From Hevea brasiliensis (Eukaryota; Streptophyta; Magnoliopsida; Malpighiales; Euphorbiaceae), in NCBI RefSeq assembly GCF_030052815.1, contig NC_079504.1:55312102-55376101 (forward strand): a DNA stretch of 64,000 bases, read 5' to 3'. A program made the position numbers and the translations under genes. Below the pieces are notes generated by a model. It did not search any database and was not told the origin of the DNA. It saw nothing but the letters and a program-made list of their open reading frames with translations. Positions 35,087-48,157 of this stretch are shown here, piece by piece; the stretch's first letter is position 1, and the number at the start of each line of letters is the position of its first letter.

Positions 35087-38000
35087 ATCAGATATTTAAC
35101 TCATATATCAGAATTCTTACATTTCATTATCTTATATAATTTGCCAACTAATTACATACGTTTGTCAAGTGCAGGATATACAAATAATTTACAATATACT
35201 TAGAATGAACAAAATACATAACATGTGTAAATATGAGCCCTATCTACATGCATTACTGAGGAGGTGACAACCTTGTACACTTATGACACTTTTGAAGATC
35301 TGGACTCCAAAATCTTAGTCGAAGTACCTACGCGAGGAAAACAATTCTATCGCGCTAAGCATTTCTACTTAGTGGTGTAGTAGTATAACAAGAAATAATA
35401 TATACAAATAAAGAAAGAAATAAATCTTAATTCGGATACTCAGCAATTAATTTAATTTAGTATGGTATTTCTAGTATCAACTATCTTATATACTAGTTTG
35501 TTCCTCTTTGGAAGTGCTTAGATTATAACCTTTTAGTAAATATACTCAGTATACAAATTATTGTAACTATATTGTATTTTAAGTCTCTATAGTTCTACAA
35601 ATTGTATTTTTGTTATGTTTCTACTGCTAACCTCTTTTACTCATTTCATTCAATACTTAATTTAGTTATACCTCATGTTAATATACTTAGTTTAGTTGTC
35701 TGAATTTAATAATACTTAAATTACTGCCTGTGTAGCCTATACACTGACCAGACTGCATAAACAGATATACTAGCTCTGGGTACCTAGTACCTCGTGCCGT
35801 CACACCATCGGTCACAAAGTATCTCCCTGTGTGTAAATAGTGGGGCCAAAAAGCCATATAAACAATCAGGCAACAAGCCGAGTATCATAACATTCCATAT
35901 AGCCATAGGCTATTAAAATCATAGTGTGGCATAATGAGCCATAAAACATAGTCAGAACCCTATTGGCATGCCAACCTATCCAAACTACTCAACTAGGCAA
36001 ACTAAGGCATATTACAAGATTACATATTTAATTCTTTATTTTTAGGGTTTATACGTCATTATGCCTTTCACTGGTCAACGAACATGTTGACCTTTTTATA
36101 TATCATGGATAGGTTGATTCTAGTATCAATATGTCACAATTCGCATTTCAATATGCTGCCAATATAGTGCAATTTACAATTCTCACAAGTTGGCATTTAT
36201 TGCCAAATTATTTCTAGGCTTCATTGCATATTATTGTCAATTTTTCAGTTTTAGTATGCTAGATTGATCTAGCTAAATATCTTGTTTTCATTGGTTTTTA
36301 GCTTCTGGTCAAAGAAGAAAATTTGTAGCTCTATGTCTTATTGAACTTTTGCCATAGATTTCAAGTCATTCTGAGTTGTATAGACCAAGATATGGTCAAT
36401 TTACTAAAGCTGGATAGATTGCATTTTCAATGCAACTTTAGGTCATTTTTAGGTCAAGTTCAATTCTGGCAAATTTGTTACTCTAACTTGGGCAATCAAT
36501 TTGACTTGGTTCTGGTTATTTCTGGGCTTTGGTGTCTACAAAAGAGTTATAGCTCTATGTCTAATCTTTCAGGTCATTTGGACCTGTTTTGAATGAGTTA
36601 TGGTCAAATGAGTGACTACTGTTCATATGGTCAAATTCTGGGTTGCTATGGTTCTGGACAGTTTTGATACCTTAATTTGTGCAAGCAATTTGACTTAGTA
36701 AATGACATTTCTGGGTTCTATTATCTTCACCAAAGTTGTAGCTCTATGTCTAAGCTTTCCATCGGTGTAAATTTCAACTCATTTGGAGTTTTGTAGACCA
36801 AGATATGGTCAATTTACTATGGCTAGTCAAGTTGCACTTATATTGCACTATTAGGTCATTTTTAAGTCAAAGTCAATTCGGCCAGTTTTTGTAACCCAAC
36901 ATGGACAATCAATTTGACTTGCTTAATGGCATTTTTAGGCTTGGTGGTCCCTACCAAAGTTGTAGCCCTATGTCTAAGCTTTCCAATGATATAAATTTTA
37001 GGTCATTTGGACCTGTTTTGAGTGAGTTATGGCCTAATTTATACATTGCCTTCATCAATCACACAACTTGCACATAAATTGCACTTCTAATGTTTAATCC
37101 TCCTTCTCCTAAACTATAATACAGCATTCATAGCACTTCTAATCTCATTCATCAAGTCTCAAATTGGTCAATTCCCAGCAGTTTACTCAAGTCCTCAATA
37201 ATCAATACAGAATCCTAATTCACAAAGTCAATGTCAACAATATATACTTGCAAACAATTAGTTAATACTTGAAATTTCAACTAACAACTTACAATACACT
37301 CCCACTAATCTATCAATACCATAATTCAACAATAAAATTCATGAATTACCAATCCCTTAAGTACCTCAAGGCTGCCACATTTAAGCTAAATTGTCTAAAG
37401 TCTCTAATACTTATTCAGACCCCTAATTCAATTATCATTTCAAACATGCACATGCCCATAAGCTCTAATTCATTTATTTACTTAAATCAACATGTCTATC
37501 CATTAATTAGAATTAGACTTAACCAACTTGCCATGGACTTCCTTGGCTGTCGAATTTGAATCCCCACAAATACTCATCCAATTTTTTTCAATTTCTCCAT
37601 AATTCAGCTCATCACAACATCAACTCAAAGTTTAATTAAGCAAGGGAGGAAAATAAGCACTAACCTTTGTTTGGAGCTTACTAAAACCTTACCAAATCCT
37701 TTCCTTTTTGCTCCCTACAATCTGCCCAAGGTGTGTAGAGCAACTTTAATGAAGAAGCATAGAAGAAATGAGGGGTTGATGATGGTGGAGTGAAGCTTCA
37801 TGCATGGGTGGCCATGGAGTTTTTGGGAGAGAAACTTGAATTCGGCAAGGTGAGAAAATGAGGTTGAAGATGAAGTTTTTAAGTGGAAAAATCTGTCCTT
37901 AGTGGCCCTTATATACTCCACTAAATATCCCGCTTAGTGCTCCATTATCTTAATTTAATATAGTTTAATTTTTAAGTTTCAATTATCCCAATTTTCACCC

Positions 38001-38629
38001 CTTAATTTCTCTTAATTTCTTTACATATTTAATTTCCTTTTTTATGGGGTCCCAAAAATTTAATACTACTTATTTTTAATGGACATTTAGGTCAAAAGCC
38101 AACTCTAAGTGTCAAATGACTAAAATGCCCCTCTTCGGGTCAAATTCGAACTTTTTCGGTAACACCGATTTAATCCTTGTCTCGCCGATTTCTTAAATTT
38201 TTGTTTTTATTTATACTGACTTACTAAATTTTTTTTTGACATTTTCAATGTCAATTACGCCTTAGTAGACCTTTAATTAGGTCCCGAAAATATTTTTTGG
38301 AGTTTTCCGTGGTCCAGGGCTAGTCAACGGTCCCCACCGTAACTTCCCAGTGCGGTCACCCATCACTACAGGTTCGGCTCATTTAACTTAATTGTATTTC
38401 ATCTCTTTTATTTTCCTTTAATTTTTCTTATATTTTCTTACCTTGTATTCCATCATTTTATGTCTGCTCACTATCACCAAAACGTAATTCAAGACTTTTT
38501 GGCTTTTTGTATTCCGACTGTCCATATTCTGGTTGTCTGTACTCTGGCTGCCTGTCCTTTTGGCTGTCCGGACAGACATCAACCGTCAGTATAGTAGAAT
38601 GTACCGACTACCTAAGTAAGGATGTTACA

Positions 38630-38720
38630 GATTTCACTAGTGAAAGTGCTTTGGAGGCACTACAATACTGAGGAGGCAACTTGGGAAAGTGAAGAGATGA
38701 TGAGACAGCAGTTCCCTTAA
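38630..38720 (+). pseudogene. pol: Chromodomain of Element 1, 3' half
   Basis: This is the missing end of the Element 1 polyprotein. It reads ISLVKVLWRHYNTEEATWE then SEEMMRQQFP and a TAA at 38718-38720, the normal end of this chromodomain family. The first five bases are the right copy of the Element 2 target duplication. It is in frame with 7311-7401. Confidence 0.93.
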
Positions 38721-38760
38721 CTATTTGCATCAGGTAAATTTCGAGGACGAAATTTAAATG

Positions 38761-38773
38761 AGAGGGGAAGAGT
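38761..38773 (+). other. Polypurine tract of Element 1
   Basis: AGAGGGGAAGAGT directly precedes the 3' LTR. It primes plus-strand synthesis in this element class. The same tract is seen at 16925-16937 and 52759-52770. Confidence 0.9.
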
Positions 38774-41700
38774 TGTAACACCCTCACTATAGCAATTCTG
38801 TACATTATACTGTTCAGGTGACCGGTGTCGATCCGGACAGCTAAAACGTCTAGAAAAATATTTAGAATATAGTGAGGAGCCATAATTAACTCAAATATTA
38901 ATAAGAAAAATGTAGGAAAAATTTTAGATATAAAATACAACCAAGTTAAATGAGTCGGTGCCCTAACAATGGGTAACCCAGTGGGAAGTTGCGGTCCTCG
39001 TAGCTAGGAGCCCTAAACCGGAGATAAAATTCATAAGATAATTTTTGGGACTCTAGAAAATAGTCATTGAGGTTTCTATGGCATTAGAATGCCAAGAAAA
39101 AGGCTTAGAAAATTTTTTCGATCGATATAGATAATTTTGGCTCAATAAGCCAAACGAAGGGCATTTTGGTCATTTCATCTTCAGAGATGATTTTTGGCTG
39201 ACTTGTTCAGTTAACTAAATAATTATTAAGACATAAATATGATTTAATGTTTGTGAGAAAATAATTAAAAATGAGTAAAAGAAATGAGAAAAGAAAATAA
39301 AATGTAAATTGAATTTTTACATAAGCAATTATGTGATAATGCATAAAAGAAAATTTCAACAAATCATAAATTCTAACCAATGGGAAATGGACAAGCCAAT
39401 TAAAAAAAGATAAACACAAATGAATTGAGGAAAAAAATGAAAACAAAATTCTGCTACCATCTTCCCATTTCAGCCGGCTTCATCGTCTCACCCCTTTCAC
39501 CATGGTTGAACATACTTCTCAATAGAAACTCTTGATAAACCATCCTAAAATTTTAAGCTTGCTTCACAAAACCTTTTCCTCACCCCTTAAACTCTCTCTA
39601 GCTAGCAAAAAGAAGGAAAAATGAAGGTTTTGCAAACTTGGGAGTTATCTCTAACAAGGTTAGTGTCCAATTCCTTTTCTCTTTCTTTCAAATTTCTTGA
39701 TAGAACGATAAACTAAACTAGGATATGTGAAATTCTATCAAAAAATAAACATGTTGAAGTGTCACCCCATTTTTAGTAGCCATGGGCTTATGAGGGTTTT
39801 GATAATTTCTTTGGATTAAATGAGTATATAAGCTGCCCTTTGATATGAACTTAACACTTAGCACCTTGAATTGTAAGTTAATGGAAGAATAGAGAAATTG
39901 AGAACTTAGGATTTTGATCAAATTGAGGTTTTGCTCCTATAATGGTGTAGGAACATTTTAATGGTCAATTAGTGACCATTTGGTAAGTTTTAAACTTAAT
40001 ATGAAGTGAATTTAGTCATTGAATGTTAGAAAGGGTAGGCTGCCTTGTGTGCTGCAGTCTGGGCTCTTGGAGTCCAGTGTGTTTGGAGAGCCTTAACTAA
40101 ACTTGTGTAGCTCCAATTTGTGCAAGGCCAATTGGAGGTGAAAATAGATACATAATGCCACAATTTTGGTGAAGGGACCCTACCCAGAAAACCAACCTAA
40201 GTGGCCCAAAAAATTAACCTAATCCGGGTGACCAATATGCTGTCTTTGGAAAATGACTAAATGAACAGTGTTTATTCATTTGGTCATAACTCAGCGTAAA
40301 AATGTCCATTTGACCTGAATTTGATATCAATGGAAAGCTTAGACAATTTAGAACAACTTTCATGAAGACCATAACTCTAAATTCTGACTACAACTAAATG
40401 AAATTGTCCATCAAAATCAGGACATTAAAACTACATAATTGATTCTGCCCAGAAATTCTGGAAAAATTATAATCCGGCTAGTTATGGTTTTTAGGCCATA
40501 ACTTGAGCTAGAAAACTCCAAATGGGGTGATTCAAAAGTGAAATGTAACTAGACATAATGAAGAACAAATTTGATTAAGAATACATGGCCAAATTCTCAC
40601 TGTAGAATGGCCTAATGGAATAGTGAACTCTAGCTCCCAAAAATTGAAATTTTTGATTTATTCTCCATTAGTTAAAAGTATGTATTGGCAACTAATGCCA
40701 ACACTTTTGGGAACTAAAATGTGGTAAATTTATGTGATTAGGACTCATGTAGCTATTATGCATTGGAAAGTCAATAATTTGACCTAAATAATAAAATGAA
40801 TAGTAATTTTACATGCAAAACATAAAAATTAAATCAATAACTTTGTAATGTGCCCTAGTACACTTAGTAAGATTGGTTTGGATAGGTTCGCATGCTAATA
40901 GGGTTCAGTTAGCAATACTGCACATGGCATTATGCCATTCTATGATTTTATGGCTTTTAGCCATTTTGATATTATGGTGATACTTGGCCTTGTGCCTAAT
41001 AATTACGACTTATTACTGTTGCACACCTGGGAGATACATATGTGACCGATGGTGTGACGGCCTGAGGTACTTGGTACCCAGTGCCAATTTACCAGTTTAT
41101 CCTGTCTAGTCATCCAGTATAGGTTACTTGGGCAACCAAAAATGGAAGTTGATAAATTTAATGAAATAATGGATATAACAAGTACCAAATAAATAAAACT
41201 ACAAATAATCACTAAAAATTTGTCTGCATGAGACATCAATATATGCACTGCATATTTATTTTCTTTTAGTTCTTTTTATTTTATTATTGGCACCACTAAG
41301 CATTATTACTTAGCGCATTGCTTTTTGCCATGCGTAGGTTTTTGAGAGACTGACAGAGAGCCCAGTATACCACAGACTGGGTGAGGCCGTCCACAGTTCT
41401 TTATAGTGTCTGTGTCACCTCACAGACTTCAATGCATTGGTAGGACTCTAGATCCCATTTTGGTATTTTGTAATTAAACTTTTATTTTCTCATGTATAAT
41501 TGAGACTCATGTAATATATTTTAGTATTAATGTAAATATTTGTAATTTGTGTTTATAAATGAAAATTGAGTATTTATTTATGATTTGTACATGATTATCA
41601 TGTGAAATGAATGAATGACAAATAGAAGAATTTTTGAGAAATTGTTGAGAAATAATGAGATTTTGTTGATATAATGGAGTTTGAGAATGATTGAAAATGT

Positions 41701-41974
41701 ATAGGAAGTGTTTTGCACAGGTTTCGAAGAACTGTTTTATCTATTTTTAGCCGGTACTCTGCTCGATTTTCTATAAAATTTTTTGAACCTCAAATGAATT
41801 TATAATTTCAATAAATGACTTAAATGAGTCAAATTTCAAAAATTACACTTCATAACCATAAAAAAAATAAATTAAGAAAGGATAAAAAAAATTGAGAAAA
41901 AAAAATATGGTGTTTCGGTATATTGTGTAGCATATCTTACTCGGCTACACTGTAGACGGGTAAGGGGTGTCACA
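38774..41974 (+). repeat. Element 1, 3' LTR (3201 bp, uninterrupted)
   Basis: Starts TGTAACACCCTCACTATAGC and ends GGGGTGTCACA. It is the shortest type-A LTR here because it has one copy of the block that is duplicated (about 1.06 kb) in Element 3. A donor-like AAG|GT lies at 39658/39659. The stem-loop pair is at 41296-41333. The five bases after it, AATAG, should be the right target duplication; the left copy is outside the window. No gene is seen. Confidence 0.93.
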
Positions 41975-42149
41975 AATAGTGAGTGCTATAAGGTTAAGTA
42001 TAAATAAGAAAAACATAACATAAAAGGTTAAATGAGCCTGAAGTCATAGCAATAGGTGACCTTTCCGGGAAGTGATTGCGAGGTCAGTCTTAACTCGAAT
42101 TTTGAACCAGAAAATGTGACGTCGCGGTCCTAAGGACTATTGCGAACAC
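41975..42149 (+). repeat. Family-C LTR fragment between Elements 1 and 4
   Basis: This 175-bp scrap matches the stretch of the Element 4 LTR at about 42290-42434. It is the interior of an older family-C LTR into which Element 1 (left) and Element 4 (right, after GAACAC) inserted. The remaining parts are not visible in the window. Confidence 0.85.
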
Positions 42150-45100
42150 TGTAACACCCCTATTTGCATAGCCTGGTATATGCCACTGTTCCAGTGACCG
42201 GTATCGGTTCGGATAATTAAGAGGATTAGAACTATGTTTAAGACACCTAGAAAAGCCCTGATTGAAAAATAAATAGAGATTACCAGATAGAAAAGTAAAA
42301 ATAAGAAAAACAGAACATAAAAGGTTAAATGAGTCAGGAGTCACAACAATGGGTGACCTTCCCGGGAAGTGAATGCGAGGTCAGTCTAAACTCAAATTTC
42401 GAACTGTAAAATGTGACGTCGCAGTCCTTAGGACTATTGCGAACATAGTGGAAAAGAGAAAATCACAGAAAAGAATTTTTAAGCAGGTCAAATAATTAGG
42501 TCAGCGATCCGGAAGAAATATCGAATAACTTGTAAACCAGATTGAACCAGCGAGGGACGATTTGGTCAATTCACCCCTAGAGCTAACTCCAGACCTAACT
42601 GTCCAATAAAATCTGAGAAATGAAAATTTTGAAATATGGAATTAAATTAAAGAAGTATGGGAAAAACAAAAGAAAAAGAAAATTAAATTAAAAAGACTTA
42701 TGACATCATCATGGTGATGCAAGCATAACCTCATTAATATTATAATTTTAAAATATGAAAATGTGAGGATAAATATTACAAAAATAAGACAAAAAAAATA
42801 AAAAGAAAAAAGTGGTCTTCTTTTTCCATTTTCTGCCACTCTTTCTTTCTCTCTAATTCTCTCACAATTTCACCATTTTTAGCACTTAAAAGCTTGATTT
42901 CTCCTCCCTTCCTCACCATAAAAACCCTAACCACCAATATTAAAGTTTGATTTTAGACCTCGGTGGAGTGATTAGTAACAAAAAGAATAAGAAAAGAAGG
43001 AGACTTGGAGAATTAGAGAATCCATAAATCAATGTATGTATAAATTGGTTTTAATTCTTTAAATACTACTTGAAATTTAGTTGAGATGCATGGAAATTGT
43101 GAAGAAGATGAAAATAACCTTGCATGCATGATGAGTAAAAAATTTAGCAGCCATGATGTTAGGAGAGGTTGAAGTGTTTTAGTTCAATGAATTATGTATA
43201 TAAGTCTAATTAAGTGTGTAGAGAATGTTTAGATACCTTAATTGCATAAATTGAAACACTTGGAAAAGTTAGGGTTCTTGACCTTAGGGTTTTCGAAAAA
43301 AAAATTTGGAGAACTGGTAAATTGATGTAAAAGACCTTATTTGAATTGAGAAATGGTCAATTGTGACCATTTGTGGTGTGCATGAATTGTTGGAAACAAG
43401 TTTAAATTCTGATTAGAGAGGGTCAATCTGTAAACAGCTTGACCTAGGTCCCTTTCAGGGACCAAAACTAAAAATTTACCAACCCAATTGGAGTGAGGCT
43501 AATTGGGAATGAAAGTAGACACAAAATGACACATTTTTCATTAAGGAATCATGCCCAGAAAATGACCATAACTTAGTGAACAATTAGTCCAAATCTGGAT
43601 TAGGGCACACTAACCTGTACAAAAATGACCAAATGAATAGTAGTTACATAAATAACCATAACTTAGTCTAAGAAGGTTAAAATGACCTGAACGTTTTCCA
43701 GTAGAAAGCTGAGACCTAGACCTACAACTTTTATGAAGAAAAAAAACCAAATTTTGACCATAACCTGTTTGAAAATCCACCTGCAGTCAACACACCAAAA
43801 CTGCCAGAACCAAGAAAGTGCCCAGAATTCTGGGTTTGAACTAATTCGGCCAGCCTTAGGAAAATGGCTATATCTTGGGTTACAAAACTCTAAATGGAGT
43901 GATTCAAAAAGGGAATTAAAGATAAGACAATAAGGAACAACTTTGATGCAGGACATTTAGCCAAATTCTAACTGCAGATAGACCAATAGAACAGTACAAA
44001 CAAGCAACCCAAAACTGAAATTTTGAGATTTAACCCTAATAGGCTTTGAATTGAATTTGGCAATCAATGCCAACAAAAATATGACTCAAAATGTGGTATG
44101 TAGGTGTAATTAGAATGAGCATATCTAATTAGTATGAAAAAGTCAATATTTTGACCAAATGGTCAAATGAATAGTAACAACAATTACACTAAGTATAAAG
44201 GACACAATTTTATGGGGTAAATTAAATGTATAAAATTTAATTATTGAATTTATTAATTAGAAATAAATTGAATAGATATTGAAACACTCTAGTTATGTGT
44301 TTTAGTGGGAAAGGAGCCCTCCAAGGAAGGAGAAGGAATAGAACCAAGACAAGTATAGATAAGAGGTTTGTGCACAACTAACTCTTTTGATATTTTTCAC
44401 TTCCAAATTGATTTGAATAAATTTAATGTATGATTTATGATTTTGTTGTGTTGAGAATTTTAACTTGTTGAATGAAATTGTACAAATTAAATGTAAATTT
44501 TCTTATGCATTTAAGGATTTATTACATGGGTTTGAGGTTTGTAAATTTTAAATTAATGTGTTGCCAACCTTGAGCATGAATTTCTAATGATTAAATATGT
44601 TAATGGTTTGTAAACACTTTTGTAAATAGAAATTGTTTTGAATATGATTTGAAACCATAGTTGACATGGCAATATGTTTTGAATTCTCATTAGCTTGTCT
44701 AGTGAGATATCTTCTCCACTAGATAGGGTGAGTTCCTTTCTCTCTGGCTTGCCAATTGGGGAAAAGTTTGGATGAGTACTCATATATACTAGCTAGTCTT
44801 TGTTCTTCCCTTTTAGCCTCGGTTATTGGGAGAGTTTGAAATGTCGTGGTGTACAACACGGCATCTATTATGAATTTTGGGTCATGGGTTCAACTATGTG
44901 AATTGTTGGCAACGCCCTTTAAATTATGCATAGTTTGATAAATTGTGGTTGAAATAAATAATTTATCAGTGATTTCAAATTTCTTTTCTATATTGTTTCA
45001 GGATTTAAAAGAAATGTGGATAAATAATTACGATTTGATTAAAATGTTATTCAAATGAATAATTTGCATAAATGAAAATATTGATTTCTGAATGTCATGA

Positions 45101-45926
45101 ATTTTGAAGAATTTAGAAATTTTAAATATTTTATTTGTTATAAATCGTTAAGCATTACTTATATTAAGTTTTAAATTATTAGTTTGTGCACCACTAAGTT
45201 CACCACTCAACGATAGCTTTGTATGCTGTCGCAGGTGAAAGAAAATATAAAGCAGCTGAGCGAGATTACTGAAAGACACTGTGAAACTATCTTCGGGTAT
45301 ATTATAGGTATACCCTTGTACATTAGATTTTGATTTAATTCTGTAATTATATGTATGTAATTTCATTTGAGCAGTTGTATCAACTCTTTTGTAATACACT
45401 TTTGGAATGTAATCAAATACAAATTATTGTTGTATTATTTTGAGATTTTTTATACTTATAAAGTTTTATACTATTAAATTTTTAATGCTCCCATGAATGT
45501 AAATATTAATTTTGTTACGTTAATGAGATGTTTCAATATTTGATTTAATTTAAACGGTGTATTGAGTTGCTTGTGCTAATTTATGAAATAAAATTGAATA
45601 ATGGAGTTGTGGTTGAGAAATATATTCGGAGTGTCTTTCTTTTCAGGTTTTGAAGAACTGTTTTCTCAAAATACAGACGACACTCTGCCAAAATTTTTGT
45701 AAAAATTGCAGAGATTTTAAATATCTAAAAATTTGATTTATGTTTGGACGTTAAATAAAGGTTTTTAATATCTGAAAAAAAAAATTACCCACCAATTTAA
45801 AAATGAACGAAAATTGTTTTAAAATCCCTTGTAGTATATTTAATGGGTTACTAGTAGGCAAAGTACGGTAATTCATTAGGTGTACTGCGGGAGCATGTTA
45901 CATCTTACAAGGAGTAGGGTGTGACA
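42150..45926 (+). repeat. Element 4, 5' LTR (family C)
   Basis: This 3777-bp LTR starts TGTAACACCCCTATTTGCAT and ends TAGGGTGTGACA, followed by a PBS. It matches the solo LTR at 26753-30246. A mini-exon-like block of 59 nt lies at 44306-44364, but its acceptor is TTTTAG rather than TTTCAG. The stem-loop pair at 45193-45234 has a mismatched first stem. No gene is seen. Confidence 0.92.
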
Positions 45927-45934
45927 TGTTTTAG

Positions 45935-45946
45935 TGGTATCAGAGC
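45935..45946 (+). other. Primer-binding site of Element 4
   Basis: TGGTATCAGAGC follows the LTR end by eight bases (spacer TGTTTTAG), longer than the TTTAG spacer of type-A elements. Confidence 0.93.
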
Positions 45947-46110
45947 TAGTTTTTCAAGTAAAATTTGAACTGTGAATTTAGAATATTTTTTGATAAGTAC
46001 AACTGCTCGAATGTTTGATATACATAGTACATTTACATCATAAATACGAACTAACAGGGAAAAATCTCCTTGTGTTGGTTGTACAGAAAAAAAAAATCCT
46101 GTGAATAGAT

Positions 46111-46925
46111 ATGGACAAAGAGGATAAAATGGTAGAGCAGTTTGATACAACTAACGTACAAGGAGAGGCCCCAGTTTCGCAGAGCGTTGGAGGTCCAGCT
46201 GTACCAGTTCCTCTTATACAAATTACTGCACAAATGGTCTAGCAGATGGCCATGTTCTTTCAGCAAATGGCTGATAATCTGTCAGCCCAGGCCCAAGTAC
46301 AAACCCAACCCCCTCAAGAGCAACATGAAAAAGAGAAAAGTGGGAAACCTATTGGTCAAACTTCGAGTAGTAATTTGGGAAAGAGAAAAGATTTTGAGGG
46401 ACCCCGAGCTCCTAAGTATGACAGAGGAGGATCTTTAGGTCAAGAACCATTCGTCAAAGAACCAGAAGTTCCTATCTTATCCGTATCTATGACATTTGTG
46501 GAAAATTACACGGGGGTATTTGCTATAAGGTTACTGGAGCCTGCTTCAATTGTGGTGGAATCGAACATTACGCCCGAGATTGTACTAGCGCACGTCAATT
46601 TATGCCACATACTACACCAGAGGAATCAGTCCAAGGTTCTGATTTTAGAGGCTCATTAATAGTCAGTAGGGGCAGAGGCAGAAGTAGAGACAACACTTCG
46701 GGTAATCCTAGCACAATGGACCAACCCGAGCAGAGGAATACACTAAAAAGAGGGAACGCCATGCATCGAGAGGAAAAAGCAGAGACTTTAGATGTAGTTG
46801 CCGGTACGTTCTTAACTTTTAAAAGGAATAATTATGTACTATTTGATTCCGGCTCTACTTATTTATATGCTAATGCTAGAATTATATGTTCTACTATTAT
46901 TCCCTTACATAGAGATAAATTTTGA
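46111..46925 (+). pseudogene. gag: gag and protease start of Element 4, capsid deleted
   Basis: ATG at 46111 opens MDKEDKMVEQFDTT, followed by the ITAQM-QQMAMFFQQMA helix (TAG where Gln is expected, about 46240). The sequence then passes straight to a basic linker (GKRKDFEGPRAPKYDRGG), so the capsid domain is missing. After a frame change the double zinc knuckle is read at 46488-46583: first Cys is Tyr, then C...H...C and CFNCGGIEHYARDC complete. The protease triad DSG is intact at about 46847 (VLFDSGSTYLYANA). It ends at a stop at 46923-46925. Confidence 0.87.
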
Positions 46926-48157
46926 TGTGTTAGTAATTAGTCTTTTAGGATAAGAATTGCGATAATAAGCATGATTGAAATTAATTTTGGAAAAGTTTCT
47001 AGTGAGAGACATCTCCTAGACAACGATAAATTATAAAGTTAATTAGTAAGCCTAATTAGGTAAGGCAAAAGGACCTAAAAGTAAGTTGTAGTAATATATC
47101 TGCCCTAGATGAAAGCAAAGGTATTATTGTTAATAGATGTCAGTAGATACCATAATCAAAATAAGTTTAAGATATTGGTGGATTTGAAAGAAATAAGATA
47201 TAGGGAAGGTTGATTTATTGGGATGTATCGTAGTAACTATGCAATGTTCTTGATGTTTGTGCTGTAAGCTGCAGATTACAGTACTGACTTGGGATTTATT
47301 GTGTAGAGCTACGTACTATCCAATAGTACACAAGGATAAGAATAGTTACAAATGGCTTTTGCTTTGGTACAAATATACTAGAATAGAGTTTTATTACTAG
47401 AACTGAGTTTGAAAATCCTAATTCGGGTTTTAAAACTCTACAATTAGAATATCAAAAGATCATGCTTGTAAGGTAGTGAGAGTTAAAGACTCCGTTACCC
47501 TAGCACGAATTACAGTACATCAGGAATTGTTATGGAACTAGAGATTTTAGTATGGTCAAATTTTAAAAATAACACCTATAAGGCTAAGTCATCCAGTCTT
47601 CGATATGGGGTTTATAGTTGTTCTGGTATTGCAATGGATCTTTTGCTCAAAGTTTAGTAAGGAACAGTATTCTATTTATGTAGCAGTGAGACACAAAATA
47701 TAATTTTGTTCCCCTGAAAGAGATAGGATGCTATGGATGATAATTATAATTTATAAAACAGTTAAGAAATGATGTTCTACTGATAACAGTAATTTGATAG
47801 AAACTAGTTGGCCAGGTATTCTTTAGGAAGAGCACAATTTTATTATGCGGATCATAAGGATTAGATTAGAATTAAAGTGAAACTTTTGAATAGCATGGGA
47901 AAAAGGAGAGTCCGGTCGACTCCTTTTTTAAGGTTAAAGAATTATTTATAGTTAAAAAAAGGTAATGATCGCAAACGAGTGGAAAATAAGCTATAGGATA
48001 TCAGTAGATAAAAGAAAATATAGAAGTAAAAATTAGAATAGTTGGTACAAATGTAATAAAGAAATGTTATGAATATTAGTTAAAGTGTTGACTAGAATGG
48101 TCAGAGGACCAAATCAAAGTAATATTGAAGTATAGTGGATTTATTAAGGACGATAAG
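46926..48157 (+). pseudogene. Decayed core of Element 4
   Basis: No reading frame of useful length is present. The first 100 bases resemble the protease tail (matching Element 6 near 61205-61330). A segment at about 47210-47350 is shared with the cores of Elements 2 and 6. Fragments similar to the Element 6 and Element 2 cores continue to about 47540; beyond that I recognise nothing. No 3' LTR of Element 4 is found. Confidence 0.7.

Larger units (their letters stand above)
7402..38629 (-). mobile_element. Element 2: minus-strand gypsy element inserted in Element 1
   Basis: This is a complete but decayed LTR element on the minus strand, inserted in the Element 1 chromodomain. The target duplication is GATTC (7397-7401) on the left and GATTT (38630-38634) on the right, one mismatch. 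The left end reads AGTAACACC where TGT.ACACC is expected, which suggests decay of the terminal T. Minus-strand order: 5' LTR 38629-31375, PBS, decayed core 31374-26593, 3' LTR 26592-7402. Four later insertions lie inside it. Confidence 0.92.
31375..38629 (-). repeat. Element 2, 5' LTR (right copy), split by a family-B solo LTR
   Basis: The LTR is 31375-31703 plus 35092-38629, about 3.87 kb net. It is the sister of 7402-26592. It lacks the 178-bp segment present on the left (junction at 37025-37034) and the 79-bp duplication. It preserves the uninterrupted target of Element 3 near 37282. A stem-loop CTAAGC...CTTAG lies at 35355-35372. No gene is seen. Confidence 0.92.
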
